A stretch of DNA of 64,000 nt from Haliclona indistincta (GCA_964017065.1 OZ024784.1:16287152-16351151), one strand, 5' to 3'; shown: positions 23,218 through 34,097, numbered from the stretch's first letter. A program made the numbers and translations. The notes: generated by a model from the letters alone, not told the origin.

Positions 23218-26200
23218 GAATCCGGCTATCCGTCGGGATGCCCCTCGTGGTCTCCATGACAACAAAACAGGTTTCATTCCTGATCCTAGCCTCGACCCGA
23301 TCCTCGAATTAAACCACACCCATAAAGGTCGCGCGTGCTCGAGAGCCAATGAGAGCTGAGGTGAGTTTATATCATAACTATGCATGCTATTTAGTAGGAA
23401 ACATATGTAGAAATTCTAAAGGTATTGGGTCATCAGGAAAGCTGGCTGTTGATGGCTTTACAAATCTTCCTGATCGAAGCCCCTGCTCCAAAAATAACTT
23501 TATTTTAAAGACATTATCGTGATATGAATTAGCTTACCCGATAGTACTGCTCTAACGAAACCTTCTCTAGACCAATAGCTTCTTTAGCTTGTTCAACAGA
23601 GACTATGGTGTAAGAATATTACAATTGTATTCGTTTAATCAAATAGAATGTACCACAAACACGTTTAACACAAGACTGTTTCAGCCTGTCAGGTCCTCCA
23701 AACTTCTTCTTGTCTCTGCAGTACTTGCAACTGCCACAATCAGCTGCAGTACATCCACCACACTCCCCACATCGCTTACGCTTTCTCCCTTTAATCATTC
23801 ATAGCTCATGATTATGTGTTGCGTCTCACTCAAAACTTACCTGTTGCATTTCTAATGGATTTTTTACTTGCTGTGTCACCTTCATCAATCGATTTCTTAC
23901 TTGCTGTGTCACCACCGTCCTCAACCTAAATATGTATTAAGTATTATTATAAGTGTGCATGTAACTGTGTATTACCTCCTGTACTACTACAGCTTCCTCA
24001 TCTGTCAGAAGACGCTCTACAATGCCAGCTCGACTCTCAGCATCAGAATGGCTACATGTAAGACAATTTTTTATTGTTAATCTTAATATTTGGTCAGTTT
24101 ACCATAGTGTGGGTTTTTTGTTTTTTCTCCCAGGACCTGAGGTTGTTGCAGTGAAGCGTGGCTGTAGCTCCATTTTCTTGCCAGCTGCAACAGTCTCCTT
24201 GTTTAGGAACGGCAGTGTTGAATTTTCCTTGAGCTCAATAGCTGCTTCAAATGCTGAAGCAGCACTTCTCAGCAAGGAATTCACGTGCGGTAATACAGAA
24301 TTCAAAGCATTGTTTTCATCAGTCAAAGTTGTTTGTAGCTTATTTAAAAGGGATGTGGCTATCTCACGCTGTGCTTGTGTACCTGTAGTGTACAGTGTAG
24401 TGTCTGTATGCAGAATAGTGTATAAATCAAACCTGAAGATGACATTCCGTTTTTTTGTGGTAGATAATATGATGCTGTTTCTACACCACCCTCTGTGCTG
24501 ACCATTGCTTCTGTCCCGACCTCTGTGGTGGCTTCTCTCATTGAGTGGACTCTGTGCAGGTGTTTGCATATGTGTCCATTTGTGTAGTCGTAGCATAAAC
24601 TGTCGCAATTGTACATATGATAACACAGACTTCCACATTCTGGAGATACACACTTCATGGTGCAGTTGGTCTCAGGACACATCATTGACACTCTGCAAAC
24701 TGTGTATCCTGACTTATTGGTTCCAGACTGACTCGGTATGTGCCATTCATTTTCATTGACAACCTACAGATTGCACGTACATTATCTAACCAGCTCATGC
24801 TCTAAAAATTAATAGTACCTCAACTTTTGAGCAAGGAATACTCATCCCACGTTTGTGCCGACAATGATCCCTCTTCACTATCTTGTTTTGCTGTTGTAGG
24901 CGATGTTTCATCTCATACTGGAAATACTGATCATGCTCAATCTTTAGTAACACTTCAAGAAGCACATCCACCCGCCTGTTCACCTTACCATTGAGGTAGG
25001 ATGTTTTCAACTTGTTATGAAAGCTACAGCACATTGAAACATTAAGATTGTCAAAATGTGATTAACCTTTCTAGATACATATTTGTGTCTGTGTCCGCAT
25101 GTTCAAATTTTCTGTAGCATTTAGCCCATTTCTCTGTACATTCTGCTGAAGACCAGAGAATAATTTGTTTATGCATGCTTACCTGGTCTGTTGAAGTAGT
25201 TACTTTGCATGTAGATCACAAAGTCGGTCTCAGTCTGATTCCATCGCTGAATAAAGTTGTCAGACATGGTTAAGAACTTTTTCTCATCTAGTTCACTCTC
25301 AAGTACACACAACATTTGATATACTTCGAGCTGGTTACTTGAAGAGACTTTTGAGAGGACATTTCTTCTCCATGCTCTACATGCACAGTTGCTTGTGTGT
25401 TAAAGACTTGATACTCTAGATACATACTCACTTGTCAAAATGCCAAAGACAAAGCAAATGCTTAACATCTTGTCCATATACCTGCTGTGCAGAGTTCCAT
25501 CCAGTGTTGTCTTTGGTATAGATATTCATGATAATATTGTTACATATCTTGTAAACATGAGCTTACCATCATCTGTCATGATTACTTTCACTTCCACACT
25601 AGGTGACCTTTGTTGAACAAGCAGCAGAAACAATTGCACAACATCCTGATCTTCTCTGTCAGTAATGCACCAGGCAATTGGTTGACCTGCACACAAGTTT
25701 AGTTTGTAAAGACAAATCTTAACAGGTTTTTTGTTACAAGTATAATATTATTACTTGCACCTGCACATAACAGTTGTCCATGTGTGCAGACATCTTGCTA
25801 GGCACATGCATACATACCAACACTAGACATGAACAGATGTTCTTACCAGCAGCAAAGTCATCAGCAACCATTGCTGTCAGTAGCTTGAACTTGTATGCAT
25901 TTGTGCCATGTGTGGAATCGATACATAGAATTTTAGAAGCAAAACGCACATACATCTGCTGCTGAAATTCTGACTGAAGCATTAGCAGAAATGCTTCTCT
26001 GCTGAACTGTGGGTATTGTTCATCCACCACATGCTGTTGCTTGAAGTAGAGAACAGGGTTGAAGTCTTCTTGCTGAAGCTCTGCTACTGCCAACATCACT
26101 GAGGTTGCATCATCTTGGTGCTTGATGATAGCCTGGTCTTGCACTCTAGTCTTAATGTTTAGAATGTCCCTTCTTGTTACAAGGTGCTTCCTAGTAACAT

Positions 26201-27403
26201 TTTCAGAGAATGACTTTCTACGAGTGCGATGAGCTATGTCTTCACGAAAATCTAAATAAAAATAATTAAGACATGTTCAGAGGTTCAGAAGTGCATTTAC
26301 AACCTTCCATAATTCGCTCAATTGGAATTCCAATACTAATCTTCATGGCTATGTTCTCTTTAGAACTTGTAGGCAGTGGTATGAAAGCATCCTCCTTCTC
26401 TCCTGTCTCATGGTTTGAATGAGCCGACACGTACATTACTTGCACTGCTCCAGATTGTAGTTCTGTAACGTACATTCTTGAAATGCAAACATCTCCAATT
26501 TTACGGCTTTGTTTCTGATGTGGCCTTGTCTCTGCTGTTTGTCGCTTCTTTTTTGATGACCGATAGGAACCATCACGGCAGCAAACATAGTAGTAACGCA
26601 CCTTCGGATCTATTATAGTAATGACATACTCATGATAATGTGGCATGTACTATTTTTTAATCACCGTTTGGAGATTCACATGAGGAAAACCTGTGTGGCT
26701 TATCATGAAGAGTGTAAAATGTGTGTGTACTCTCCTCTTCTTGCTCTTTCCAGACCATGAACGCTTTCAGTGATTGAAAGTCATGATTTTGAATGCCTAG
26801 TAGTATTGTATATCGATAATCATTCGAGAAAAACATTATACTGTTCATACCGAATTCAACTTGGTGACACTCATTACAATGTGCCATCATAGCAGTGAGC
26901 GTTCTGAAGGGTTTCCTCTCACTACACTGAGGGCATTAGAATCTCCAAAGCTGTTGACTTTTGACTCCATGAGCTTCTTCCATGTGGCTGTTAAGTTTTG
27001 TCTTTCTGCTGTAGCCTTTAGAGCACATAGTACAGTTAAACTGCTTTGGACCACTCTGACTGGTACTAGACTGCATGAGAGATTTGTTGTTACAATTGCA
27101 TGCACAGTAGTACCTCTGGTATTTCTTGATCTTTGCATTGTTCTGTCTCTGAAAGCGATTCAGGCTCGTTTATTCCAGAATTCAGTGGAGGAGTGATTAG
27201 CAATTGATTGCTAAAAAACTCTGAATCCAAGGCAGTGAGTTCCATAGTAACTGCATGCAGTGCTACAGCATTGCTCGCGTAGAGTTCACGTTCCGCGGCC
27301 GCGCGCGTTAGTTTTATTTTAAAGTCAATTTTGTGTGGAGTGCGCATGCGCTTATGGTTGTCATGGTGACGTCGTAGGGGCATCCCGACGGATAGCCGGA
27401 TTC
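23218..27403. mobile_element. Mutator-like (MULE) DNA transposon, about 4.2 kb
   Basis: Terminal inverted repeats start GAATCCGGCTATCCGTCGGG ATGCCCC on the left, and the same sequence in reverse complement closes at 27,403. Similarity continues to about 50 bp (CCATGACAAC). Flanks ATTCTTATT (23,209-23,217) and ATAATTATT (27,404-27,412) agree at 7 of 9 positions, compatible with the 9-bp target duplication usual for Mutator elements. The element carries one intron-containing transposase gene on the minus strand. It inserted close to the 5' flank of death-domain gene D4; the equivalent flank at 36,430 lacks it. Confidence 0.85.
23387..27245 (-). CDS. MULE transposase with C2H2 fingers, SWIM finger and C-terminal CXXC zinc finger
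   Basis: Multi-exon gene filling the element. In order, the protein has: a start at 27,245 (an in-frame ATG at 27,383 would begin in the inverted repeat); a C2H2 finger near 27,020 (CTMC...HMEEAH); a second CPQC...H...H pair near 26,900; and a region with YYYVCCRDGSYR. The DDE nuclease core follows (CIDSTHGTNAYKFKLL, then MTDD, a CLWHFDKAWRRN element, and ESFHNKLKT). A SWIM-type finger comes next (CYDYTNGHICKHLHRVH, about 24,560). Finally there is a CXXC domain at about 23,670-23,790 (CGECGGCTAADCGSCKYC, DKKKFGGPDRLKQSC), and a tail ending PLEFLHMFPTK at 23,387. CXXC domains with KFGG bind unmethylated CpG in DNMT1, MLL and CFP1. An apparent in-frame stop (TAA, complement of 26,936-26,938) sits between the two N-terminal fingers, so this copy may be inactive unless it lies in a very short intron. 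Confidence 0.8.
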
Positions 27404-28113
27404 ATAATTATTATGCCCGTGGCATATTTAGGGTTAAGGTTGGGCGGAAAACAAGATGGCGGCTACACTTAGGCTAAACGCAATAATTCACCCTTGGCTG
27501 TTGACGACATCAGGGGTATTTTAACTACCTAGGGGCTATCCTAAGAGGTAAGCGCTTACAATGAGTCTACTAATAAAGACTATAAGGTCAGGTGCTATGG
27601 GCATGACAAGATGGCGTCTCGCCTGGAGGCACTACTACGGCACTTCCATATCTTCGCCGTACGGGCGTTTCAAGCTAATCTAACGTTCTGAAGCTCTTTG
27701 CACGATTTGTGCGATTACAAAGAGACCTTCAGAAGCAAAAGAAACCAGGTCTAAGGTGGTAAACCAGAGTTCACGTGGTCAACCGTTTGTTCATCTTTCT
27801 TCTTCTTCTTCTTCAGAGAGCCTAGCGCCGTGGCTAGTGAGCTATTCAAGACAAAACCTACGCAGAAACTACACTAGTCGTTGGGAGCAGTGCACCTGAT
27901 ATCTATTTAAGCCTAAAACACTAGCAGAAGCGAGTATTTTGAAGAAAACAGCGATTTTTGGTCCTCCATTCCATCATTCTTTAGAACTCCGTTACTAGGT
28001 TACGCCTATTCGCGCACGCCCGTGTATGTAATTATTCTATAATACAAGCGCACCTTAGTACAAATTGCTTCATGGAACGCGAGTGCTGCTGCCACTAGCT
28101 GCGTTCACAGCAG
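27404..28113. other. Intergenic; promoter-like motif but no gene established
   Basis: Contains AAGATGGCGGC at about 27,451, a perfect match to the YY1-type initiator consensus seen at many animal promoters, and a second AAGATGGCGTC near 27,609. Each starts a short ORF (17-26 codons). I could not connect either to downstream exons, so no CDS is called. The sequence is less AT-rich than its surroundings. Confidence 0.35.
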
Positions 28114-28522
28114 CAGTGGCGTAGCCAGGACTTGCAGTTCGGTGGCCAGGACTTGCAGTTAGGTCTGTTACAGTAGTAGTTAAGGGCGAAACTACCGAAG
28201 AAGTATTTTTTAATGCAAAGTTGAATCTTTTCACTAATTTGCTAAGTTACAACACATCTTATTGACGCGAAAGTCCCTCCCTAAGAAAGAGGAGGAAAAT
28301 AGCTATCGAACGATGTATACCAAGTTGGGGAGCGTTCCTTTTTGTGGCAGCGAAAGCGAAGTGCCATCTCACTAAGTCAGATTTGCCGGGAAATTTTTTA
28401 ATAACTGAACTTAATAATTGGAATCGTTAATGGTTGTCCAATAGGTGCCCACAAATGGTGGGGCACCTCAGTGACTTGGTGGGGCCTGTGCCCACCTAGG
28501 CCCACCCGTAGATACGCCACTG
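28114..28522. mobile_element. hAT-type MITE with perfect 8-bp target duplication
   Basis: A 409-bp element starts CAGTGGCGTAGCC and ends ATACGCCACTG. It is flanked on both sides by CACAGCAG (28,106-28,113 and 28,523-28,530). Eight-base duplications and CAGTG termini are typical of hAT elements. There is no transposase ORF. Near the left end a 20-bp internal string (GGCCAGGACTTGCAGTT) is duplicated. Confidence 0.92.
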
Positions 28523-28725
28523 CACAGCAGACAACGAGCAAATCGTCACTGTTACACCAGATTTGTCTGTTCAGGCTTGTAAGAATGTTGCATGGTACGT
28601 GTTGCATGCAGTGCAGAGTCGATTGAGTGCATTGCGGAGCTGCCCGGCACTTAGTAGACTAGTTCTCTTTATACACTGTATTAGCATAAGTGCCAACTAA
28701 GTCATTGATAAAAAAAGAAAAGAAA

Positions 28726-29011
28726 CAAGTAATAAAAACATTTTAACCAAAATGGATGAGATTTAGGGTTAGTACATTTATCGAAAAAGTATGGAAACAA
28801 GATTTGAAATGAAAAGGATTGTAACAATAGCAGTGTAATGCTACCTCCCTAAATTAACTGCTTTCGATAGTTGTGGTTAATTTAATAGGGAGGTAGCATT
28901 ACACTGCTATTGTTACAATCCTTTTCATTTCAAATCTTGTTTCCATACTTTTTCGATAAATGTACTAACCCTAAATCTCTTCCATTTTGGTTAAAATGTT
29001 TTTATTACTTG
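28726..29011. repeat. Long hairpin (arms about 133 bp, loop about 17 bp)
   Basis: The left arm 28,726-28,858 and right arm 28,876-29,011 are nearly perfect reverse complements: CAAGTAATAAAAACATTTTA pairs with the segment ending TTTTTATTACTTG, and GCTACCTCCCTA pairs with TAGGGAGGTAGC. Loop about TGCTTTCGATAGTTGTG. A transcript would form a very long, almost uninterrupted duplex. No target duplication or ORF. Confidence 0.92.
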
Positions 29012-29040
29012 TAATAATAATAAAATAAAAATAATAATGC

Positions 29041-29520
29041 CATACATGATAGTTCGTTCCCATCACAATCTCCAACTAACTCTTCTTCTTCATCAGCGCT
29101 AAAGCTAAGAGACTTTTGTAGCAGTCCATCTTCATCAGCTGAGTGTAAGATAGGAGGGCTGTTGTCCCAGTCATGCACCGATGAGCTCTCTTGAGGAAAA
29201 CGAGGAGTAGAAGATGTGTGTTGGAGAAGATGAGAATGACAAATATAAGGTCCACCCACACCTTCAAGAGAAGAAATGAAGAAAGTCATTTAGTATAAGA
29301 ATCTGTTACCTGCCAAGATTTTCATGATGTACTACATGTAAATAGAGCAAATTATACAGTATACTACAGTAAGCCTCTCAATAGTTTAGGAACCGACTGC
29401 AAGGAATAAGATTGTCAAAAGCCTGCTTGCTCTACTAGCTAGGAACTACAATCCTTTCCCACCTACTGATGATAGGATATTCATGCCAGCAGTGTTCATT
29501 CAATCATCAATAGTGGGAGC
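29041..29520 (-). pseudogene. ATG14 3'-end fragment (duplicated copy 1)
   Basis: Minus-strand exon nearly identical to the next-to-last part of the ATG14 gene at 36,730-36,930: GPYICHSHLLQHTSSTP, then HDWDNSPPILHSADEDGLLQ and an acidic stretch. Flanking intron sequence to about 29,520 also matches 36,940-37,160. The gene's start, coiled coil and final C-terminal exon are missing (the frame runs into unrelated sequence after CDGNE). It is a gene fragment produced by segmental duplication. Confidence 0.85.
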
Positions 29521-29539
29521 AGGAGCGCTCCTGGTGGGA

Positions 29540-29995
29540 GAGGTTCCTGTTATGGTTCCTGATGAGAAGAGCACAGTTATGTGCAAGTTGTGCAGAAGCA
29601 AGTTCAAACTCACATTTAGACGTCACCACTGCTATGCTTGTGGAATAGTATGTGCTGGTTGAAATTAATATTGACTTCAAAGTCTATTGGTCCTGATAGA
29701 TTGTGTGTGATAAGTGTTCAGCTAAAAGAGTACATTTGAATGCTGAAAAGAGACTCAGAGTCTGCTCTAACTGTTATTACCTAGGTTAGTCTCAATCTCT
29801 TTTCCCAAATTGTAAACTAACCCTTTGAGAAACTGTTGCCTCCTAAAGCTGAAGACCTAGACAAGTTAATGGTGAAAAACCAGAGTGTTGAATTGGAATC
29901 TAAGCTTTTTGCATTAGAGAAAGGAAGATGAATCCGTGATGGATGGGTATGTAACAGTGAAGGAGGGATGGCAAGAGGTTATGTGCTCACGAAAG
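29540..29995 (+). pseudogene. FYVE/PH exon fragment of the death-RhoGEF-FYVE gene
   Basis: This matches 11,395-11,900 with indels. The FYVE exon (VMVPDEKSTVMCKLC, RRHHCYACG), its second exon (VCDKCSAKR...RVCSNCY) and the start of the PH exon (DGYVTVKEGWQEV) are recognisable. Introns are shortened, a 17-bp loss removes part of the PH exon, and there are no upstream or downstream exons. It is joined directly to the 3' flank of death-domain gene D5. Confidence 0.8.
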
Positions 29996-30273
29996 ACCAC
30001 AATCACATTGCAAAACATTCAGAGCATGATCATGAGCTTTTTGAGAGTATCTCTGTGTAAACTCACCATTATACTTATTACAACTCATTTATCAGTTGGA
30101 CTGCTTAGTTAACATTTATTGTAAATGAACAAAAACAAAACACCGATACTAAAATTAACAAAAAGGTACAAGTAAATGGGAGGAAATGATGTCATTCTAA
30201 AGGTAAAAGACATGTTTCTAGCAATGAAGTTAGTGACTGTGACAGTGAAATGTGATAAGTTCACTTTTGTAGT

Positions 30274-31449
30274 CTAAAAATAGGATTTCCTTAGTACTTT
30301 TGGTGAATTGATCCATCCCATTTGTGCATCTTCATCCAAGTCCACAAATAAGCGTTTAGAGCCAATGGGAAGAGCACCTTCAGGCCAGTCTTCAAGAGAA
30401 GGGTTCTCTTCTAGTACTGGTGTCTTTGAAGAAGAATTGTCTACAGTACAGGTATTATCCTGAGAGCAATCGATAGTTTCATCATCGTTATCAGTTATAT
30501 CATTTGGACTTAGTTCAATCATTTCAGGGACCATGTCTACCTCTGTATCAGATATCACAATAGGTGAGCTAGTATCAGAATAAGATGATCTTGGAGAAAG
30601 ATACAAATTAGCGCTAGCGTCATAAGTGACCACTGTTCTAAACGTGTTTTCCAAACTCTGATCTGTATTCTGGTGACACACATCACATGAAGGATCTAGA
30701 GGAGGTGTTTCCTGGCTCAACATCATATGTCCATCTTTGGTATCGTCGTAATGCTGCTGTACTACCGAGTAACCTTTATCTTGTTTATTAAGTTCTTCTA
30801 GCATAGAGCACCGCCTTTTCAGATCTTTGTTCTCGTTCTTTAGATCACTATTTTCAATCTTGAGGGCACTGTTTTCAGACCTTAATTCTGCATTTTCACT
30901 TCTGAGAGTGTCATTGTCTCTTCCATCATAATCCAGTAAGGAGAACCTGCAAACCTCGGTCAATACAATAGTTATATAACTTTTCTCAGTGATTCCCTTT
31001 TCAACTAGAATTTGATAAGCGACAAATTCTAGAAGAAGCTTGTTGCCACATTTATGCAGGGCGAAGAGTAACATATGATTTGTTGCATCACGACCCTTCA
31101 GCCTTTTCCATAACAAAAGGAGTTCCATTTTTCGTTCTCTACGTGAACAATTCTCGTTACAAGGTAGGGAATTGACAATATCATGGTGCACTATCTCAAG
31201 CTCGATACCCAGCTCTAGTTCCGAACACAATGATTTACGAGCGACTTCCATAAGAACTTGGTCACTAGGCTGCTCTTGAAGCACACGCAGTACAAGCTGC
31301 TCTTGTCGGTTGTACTTACAGAGAGCCTAAACAAACAAGATGTTTAGTAAACACAAAACAACATGTAAACATCGATATGCTTATACTAGTCTATCACCTC
31401 GTAATCGAGGACATTATCATGTATTTGCACATCACTGTCGACTTACCAT
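30274..31449 (-). CDS. Death-domain and coiled-coil protein (family member D5)
   Basis: The start is proposed at 31,447-31,449: ATG immediately followed by GTAAGT. Exon 2 begins at 31,326, giving M-ALCKYNRQEQLVLRVL. The death domain (QPSDQVLMEVARKSLCSELE, HDIVNSLPCNEN, LLLLWKRLKGRDATNHMLL) covers about 31,290-31,030. It is followed by a coiled coil with repeats of SEN/ENSDLKNENKDLK, a Ser/Asp-rich region and the conserved end EDWPEGALPIGSKRLFVDL...KVLRKSYF. It is about 350 residues in one main exon. D3 at 18,586 is its truncated duplicate. The function is inferred only from the death fold and coil. Confidence 0.8.
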
Positions 31450-31797
31450 TAGCGCACATCTATCCTATAAACGTTCCTATTCTTGATTATAGCGATCATC
31501 AGCTGTGTCGTCGACGGATGCCATTTTTTATCCTGGCACGTGACTGATCCGAGGATTTTGGAGTGATGGGGGATTCACCAGGGGAATTCCAGGGTGGATT
31601 CCCACCTCATCTACTTGCTTGCATAAATGAGGATCTTCGAAAACCGCAGTTGCAGAAAATTATTATGGATACAACAAAAATAATAACAATACATAATAGC
31701 AGCATAGTCAAGTAGTTCAAAAAGGGTGTTAATTTTAAGGCTGAATTGATTGACAATTCAATATCAAATTCACCTGCACTGGCCGGAACTTGTATGC
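31450..31797. other. Intergenic between D5 and D6
   Basis: This should hold the D5 promoter and the D6 3' end. A short stretch GGCACGTGACTGATCC near 31,536 resembles 16,375-16,385 upstream of D1's neighbour. Nothing else was recognised. Confidence 0.4.
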
Positions 31798-32541
31798 TCA
31801 GCGTACGCGTTCCCTCCAGTCGGCAATAGTAACCAGAGTTTTATCAGTACAACTGACTGATTTACTGACTCTGGATCCGGATTCGAAAGTATCTGAGGTG
31901 ATCACCGCCGCAGCTTCGGTGACAGTACTACCTCTAAATACGTCCACATGCGACACTTTGTTAAGTGTTGCACATGATTCCACACAACAGCTAGACTGCT
32001 CTTGTGATGAGAAACACGAAGTACCGGTAACGTAGAATCGTTCATGACCAGCAGTACATGTAGTTTCACGACTACTCTGGCTCTGATTGATTCTTTGTTG
32101 AGAAAAAAGTTCCATTTTTTTTGAGAGGAACCTTTCTTTCTTAGAATTTATTTGTGTCTCCGGTCGTTCGATGGTCAGCTGAAAATTTCCAGTCTTATTC
32201 CGAACAGACCTGTCATACAAGACCGTTGTCTCATTTTGAGTAACGGTACTAGTAAGAGAAACATATTTTGGATTTAGCAATGAAGAATCACATTGCTCAA
32301 AATCCCTCAGAGTAACACGACGTGTGTATGCCAAAATTCGACACAGGTCATGTATTCTCCTTGTGTCAGAGTTTCCAAGAAGATCTAGACGACTGTAGAA
32401 AACTTCTTTTCCAAGACCAAGCATTTTCGTTTTGGTCCGTCGGGCGACTTCTGATAAAACTCGACTATCTGGTAGTCTGTAAAGTAGAGATGGTAACTTC
32501 TCTTTTCCGCGGTCTTTCCAGCATCTGTTCTCAGCGGCCAT
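31798..32541 (-). CDS. Divergent death-domain family protein (D6), intronless at the start
   Basis: Single-exon ORF from ATG 32,541 (MAAENRCWKDRGKEKLPSLL) to 31,798, 247 residues. Residues 17-60 align with the beginning of the other family members (LPSLLYRLPDSRVLSEVARR). The later death-domain signature (LWKRQKG..ATNR) is replaced by a diverged RRIHDLCRILAYTRRVTLRD segment. The rest is Ser/Thr/Gln-rich and probably disordered. Unlike its relatives it has no intron after the ATG codon, though the M-A start is conserved. It could be a diverged paralogue that lost the intron, or a decaying one; the frame is open throughout. Confidence 0.6.
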   Translation of the reverse strand: MAAENRCWKDRGKEKLPSLLYRLPDSRVLSEVARRTKTKMLGLGKEVFYSRLDLLGNSDTRRIHDLCRILAYTRRVTLRDFEQCDSSLLNPKYVSLTSTVTQNETTVLYDRSVRNKTGNFQLTIERPETQINSKKERFLSKKMELFSQQRINQSQSSRETTCTAGHERFYVTGTSCFSSQEQSSCCVESCATLNKVSHVDVFRGSTVTEAAAVITSDTFESGSRVSKSVSCTDKTLVTIADWRERVR

Positions 32542-32816
32542 GATGTGCACGATGTAAGCGAGTCCGACGAGTTAGTAATGCGAGCAAGATAGTGTGGTAG
32601 AGCTAGTTCCGTTCTGCAACAGCACGTGATGATCATGACCATACTAGGCATGCAGAGAATCCTACGCATACTCTTGCCCATAGTCATGGTCTAGCCATTA
32701 TCTATGGTCTAGCTGCTCACCTGGCTGAGAGGTCCAGGTGAGCATTAATTTCAGTAATTTATTCATATGCTATAATTATTGTTCCTGATTTGTTACATGT
32801 ATTTGCAAACAGTACA

Positions 32817-33270
32817 TGATCAGTTTTTAAAGCCAGAGCCCAGTAAACTGCCTAGTGTCTCCAGTAGACCAGCTGATGATGATTGCACTGTACTCTCCTC
32901 CTCTCTCCACTGTGAGTGGTGACTACGGGTACCACTGTAGTCTCCATACACCTGTCCATACTCCAGCCTATCTCCTAGCCCAAGATATGGAACTCTATTA
33001 ACGTCCTCTACTTCCTCTCACTCCTGATCAATGGAGCTCCCATCACAATCACCCACTAGCTCTTCTTCATCAGTGCTAAAGCTAAGAGACTTTTGCAGGA
33101 GTCCGTCTTCATCAGCTGGGGAGGGGTATTGTCCCAGTCATGCACCAATGAACACATGTGTGTTGGAGAAGGCGAGAGTGACAAGTATACAGACCACACC
33201 TTGGAGATAGAAATGAAGAAAGAGGAATCTGTTACCTGCCAAGATATTCATCATGTCCTATAATAGTAAC
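32817..33270 (-). pseudogene. ATG14 3'-end fragment (duplicated copy 2)
   Basis: Homologous to 36,505-36,970: the final exon (GLLETLGSLLGSGF-like end, RVPYLGLGDRLEYGQVYGD) and DEEELVGDCDGS are recognisable on the minus strand. Indels occur near 33,025 and 33,120-33,160 (part of the LLHSADEDG region and the following Ser-rich stretch is lost). No upstream ATG14 exons are present. Confidence 0.85.
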
Positions 33271-34097
33271 ATTAGCTCGATCAGTTGTAGTTACAGAGAG
33301 CGTAAAACAAACACCATCAATATTAGCTGACTCCGGATTCAACTGTATTTGAGGTCAGCTCGCTCAGAGTAAAACATAATATTATATTGTCCAAATAGCA
33401 AAAACTCTTTATAATAATAAAAATAAAGGGAAAAGCATGCAGAAAATTTGGCACTACTCTAACTAAACACACAAACCCTCGACAACAGAAGAAACACTCT
33501 CCAAAAGTATTTTGTCAATCAATCCGAAATTCAAATTAGTAATCCAGTCCATTTCAATCCATTTGAGCATAGGGCAATAAAAATCCACAAGAATGATGCA
33601 TTTCTTTAGTCTAGGAAGAGGCAGTCCAATCCATTTTGGCAATAAAAATAATTAATCACTTTTATTAGTCCATTCCCTATATCTGGGAAGAGTCCATTAT
33701 CAACATTGTAGTAACACATTCCTTTAGTCTAGAAAGAGACAGTACCCAATCCATTTTGAGCACAGGGCGATAAAATCCAGAATCGTATTATTGCTTTCCT
33801 TTCCTAGGAAGAGGCAGTTTGCACACAAGCAATGCAGTTCCTTAGTCAGTTTTGATCAAGGTAAAGGCAATTCTCACCAATTGTTCCAATTAAGTTCCAT
33901 TAAGAAGTCCAAGAAAATCCGAGCAATCAATCTTTCAAATCCAAGCAATCAATCGTTTTAGGTGTTTCACTTATGCTGAGGGCAAATACATAAACTAACT
34001 ACTGGTCCACTTATTCTAGAAGACAAAGCTATCTTGAACATTTAAAGCTGATGGTTATTCTCAGCTCCAGATTTCCCGGAGCTAAAATGGTGGTGTA
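33271..34097. repeat. 3' flank of D7 with unexpanded modules of the 34-bp minisatellite
   Basis: About 33,540-33,860 has single or few copies of CCATTTGAGCATAGGGCAAT, ATTCCTTTAGTCTAG and GGAAGAGGCAGT modules. They are the same motifs as at 20,299-22,320, but without array expansion. No gene. Confidence 0.65.
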
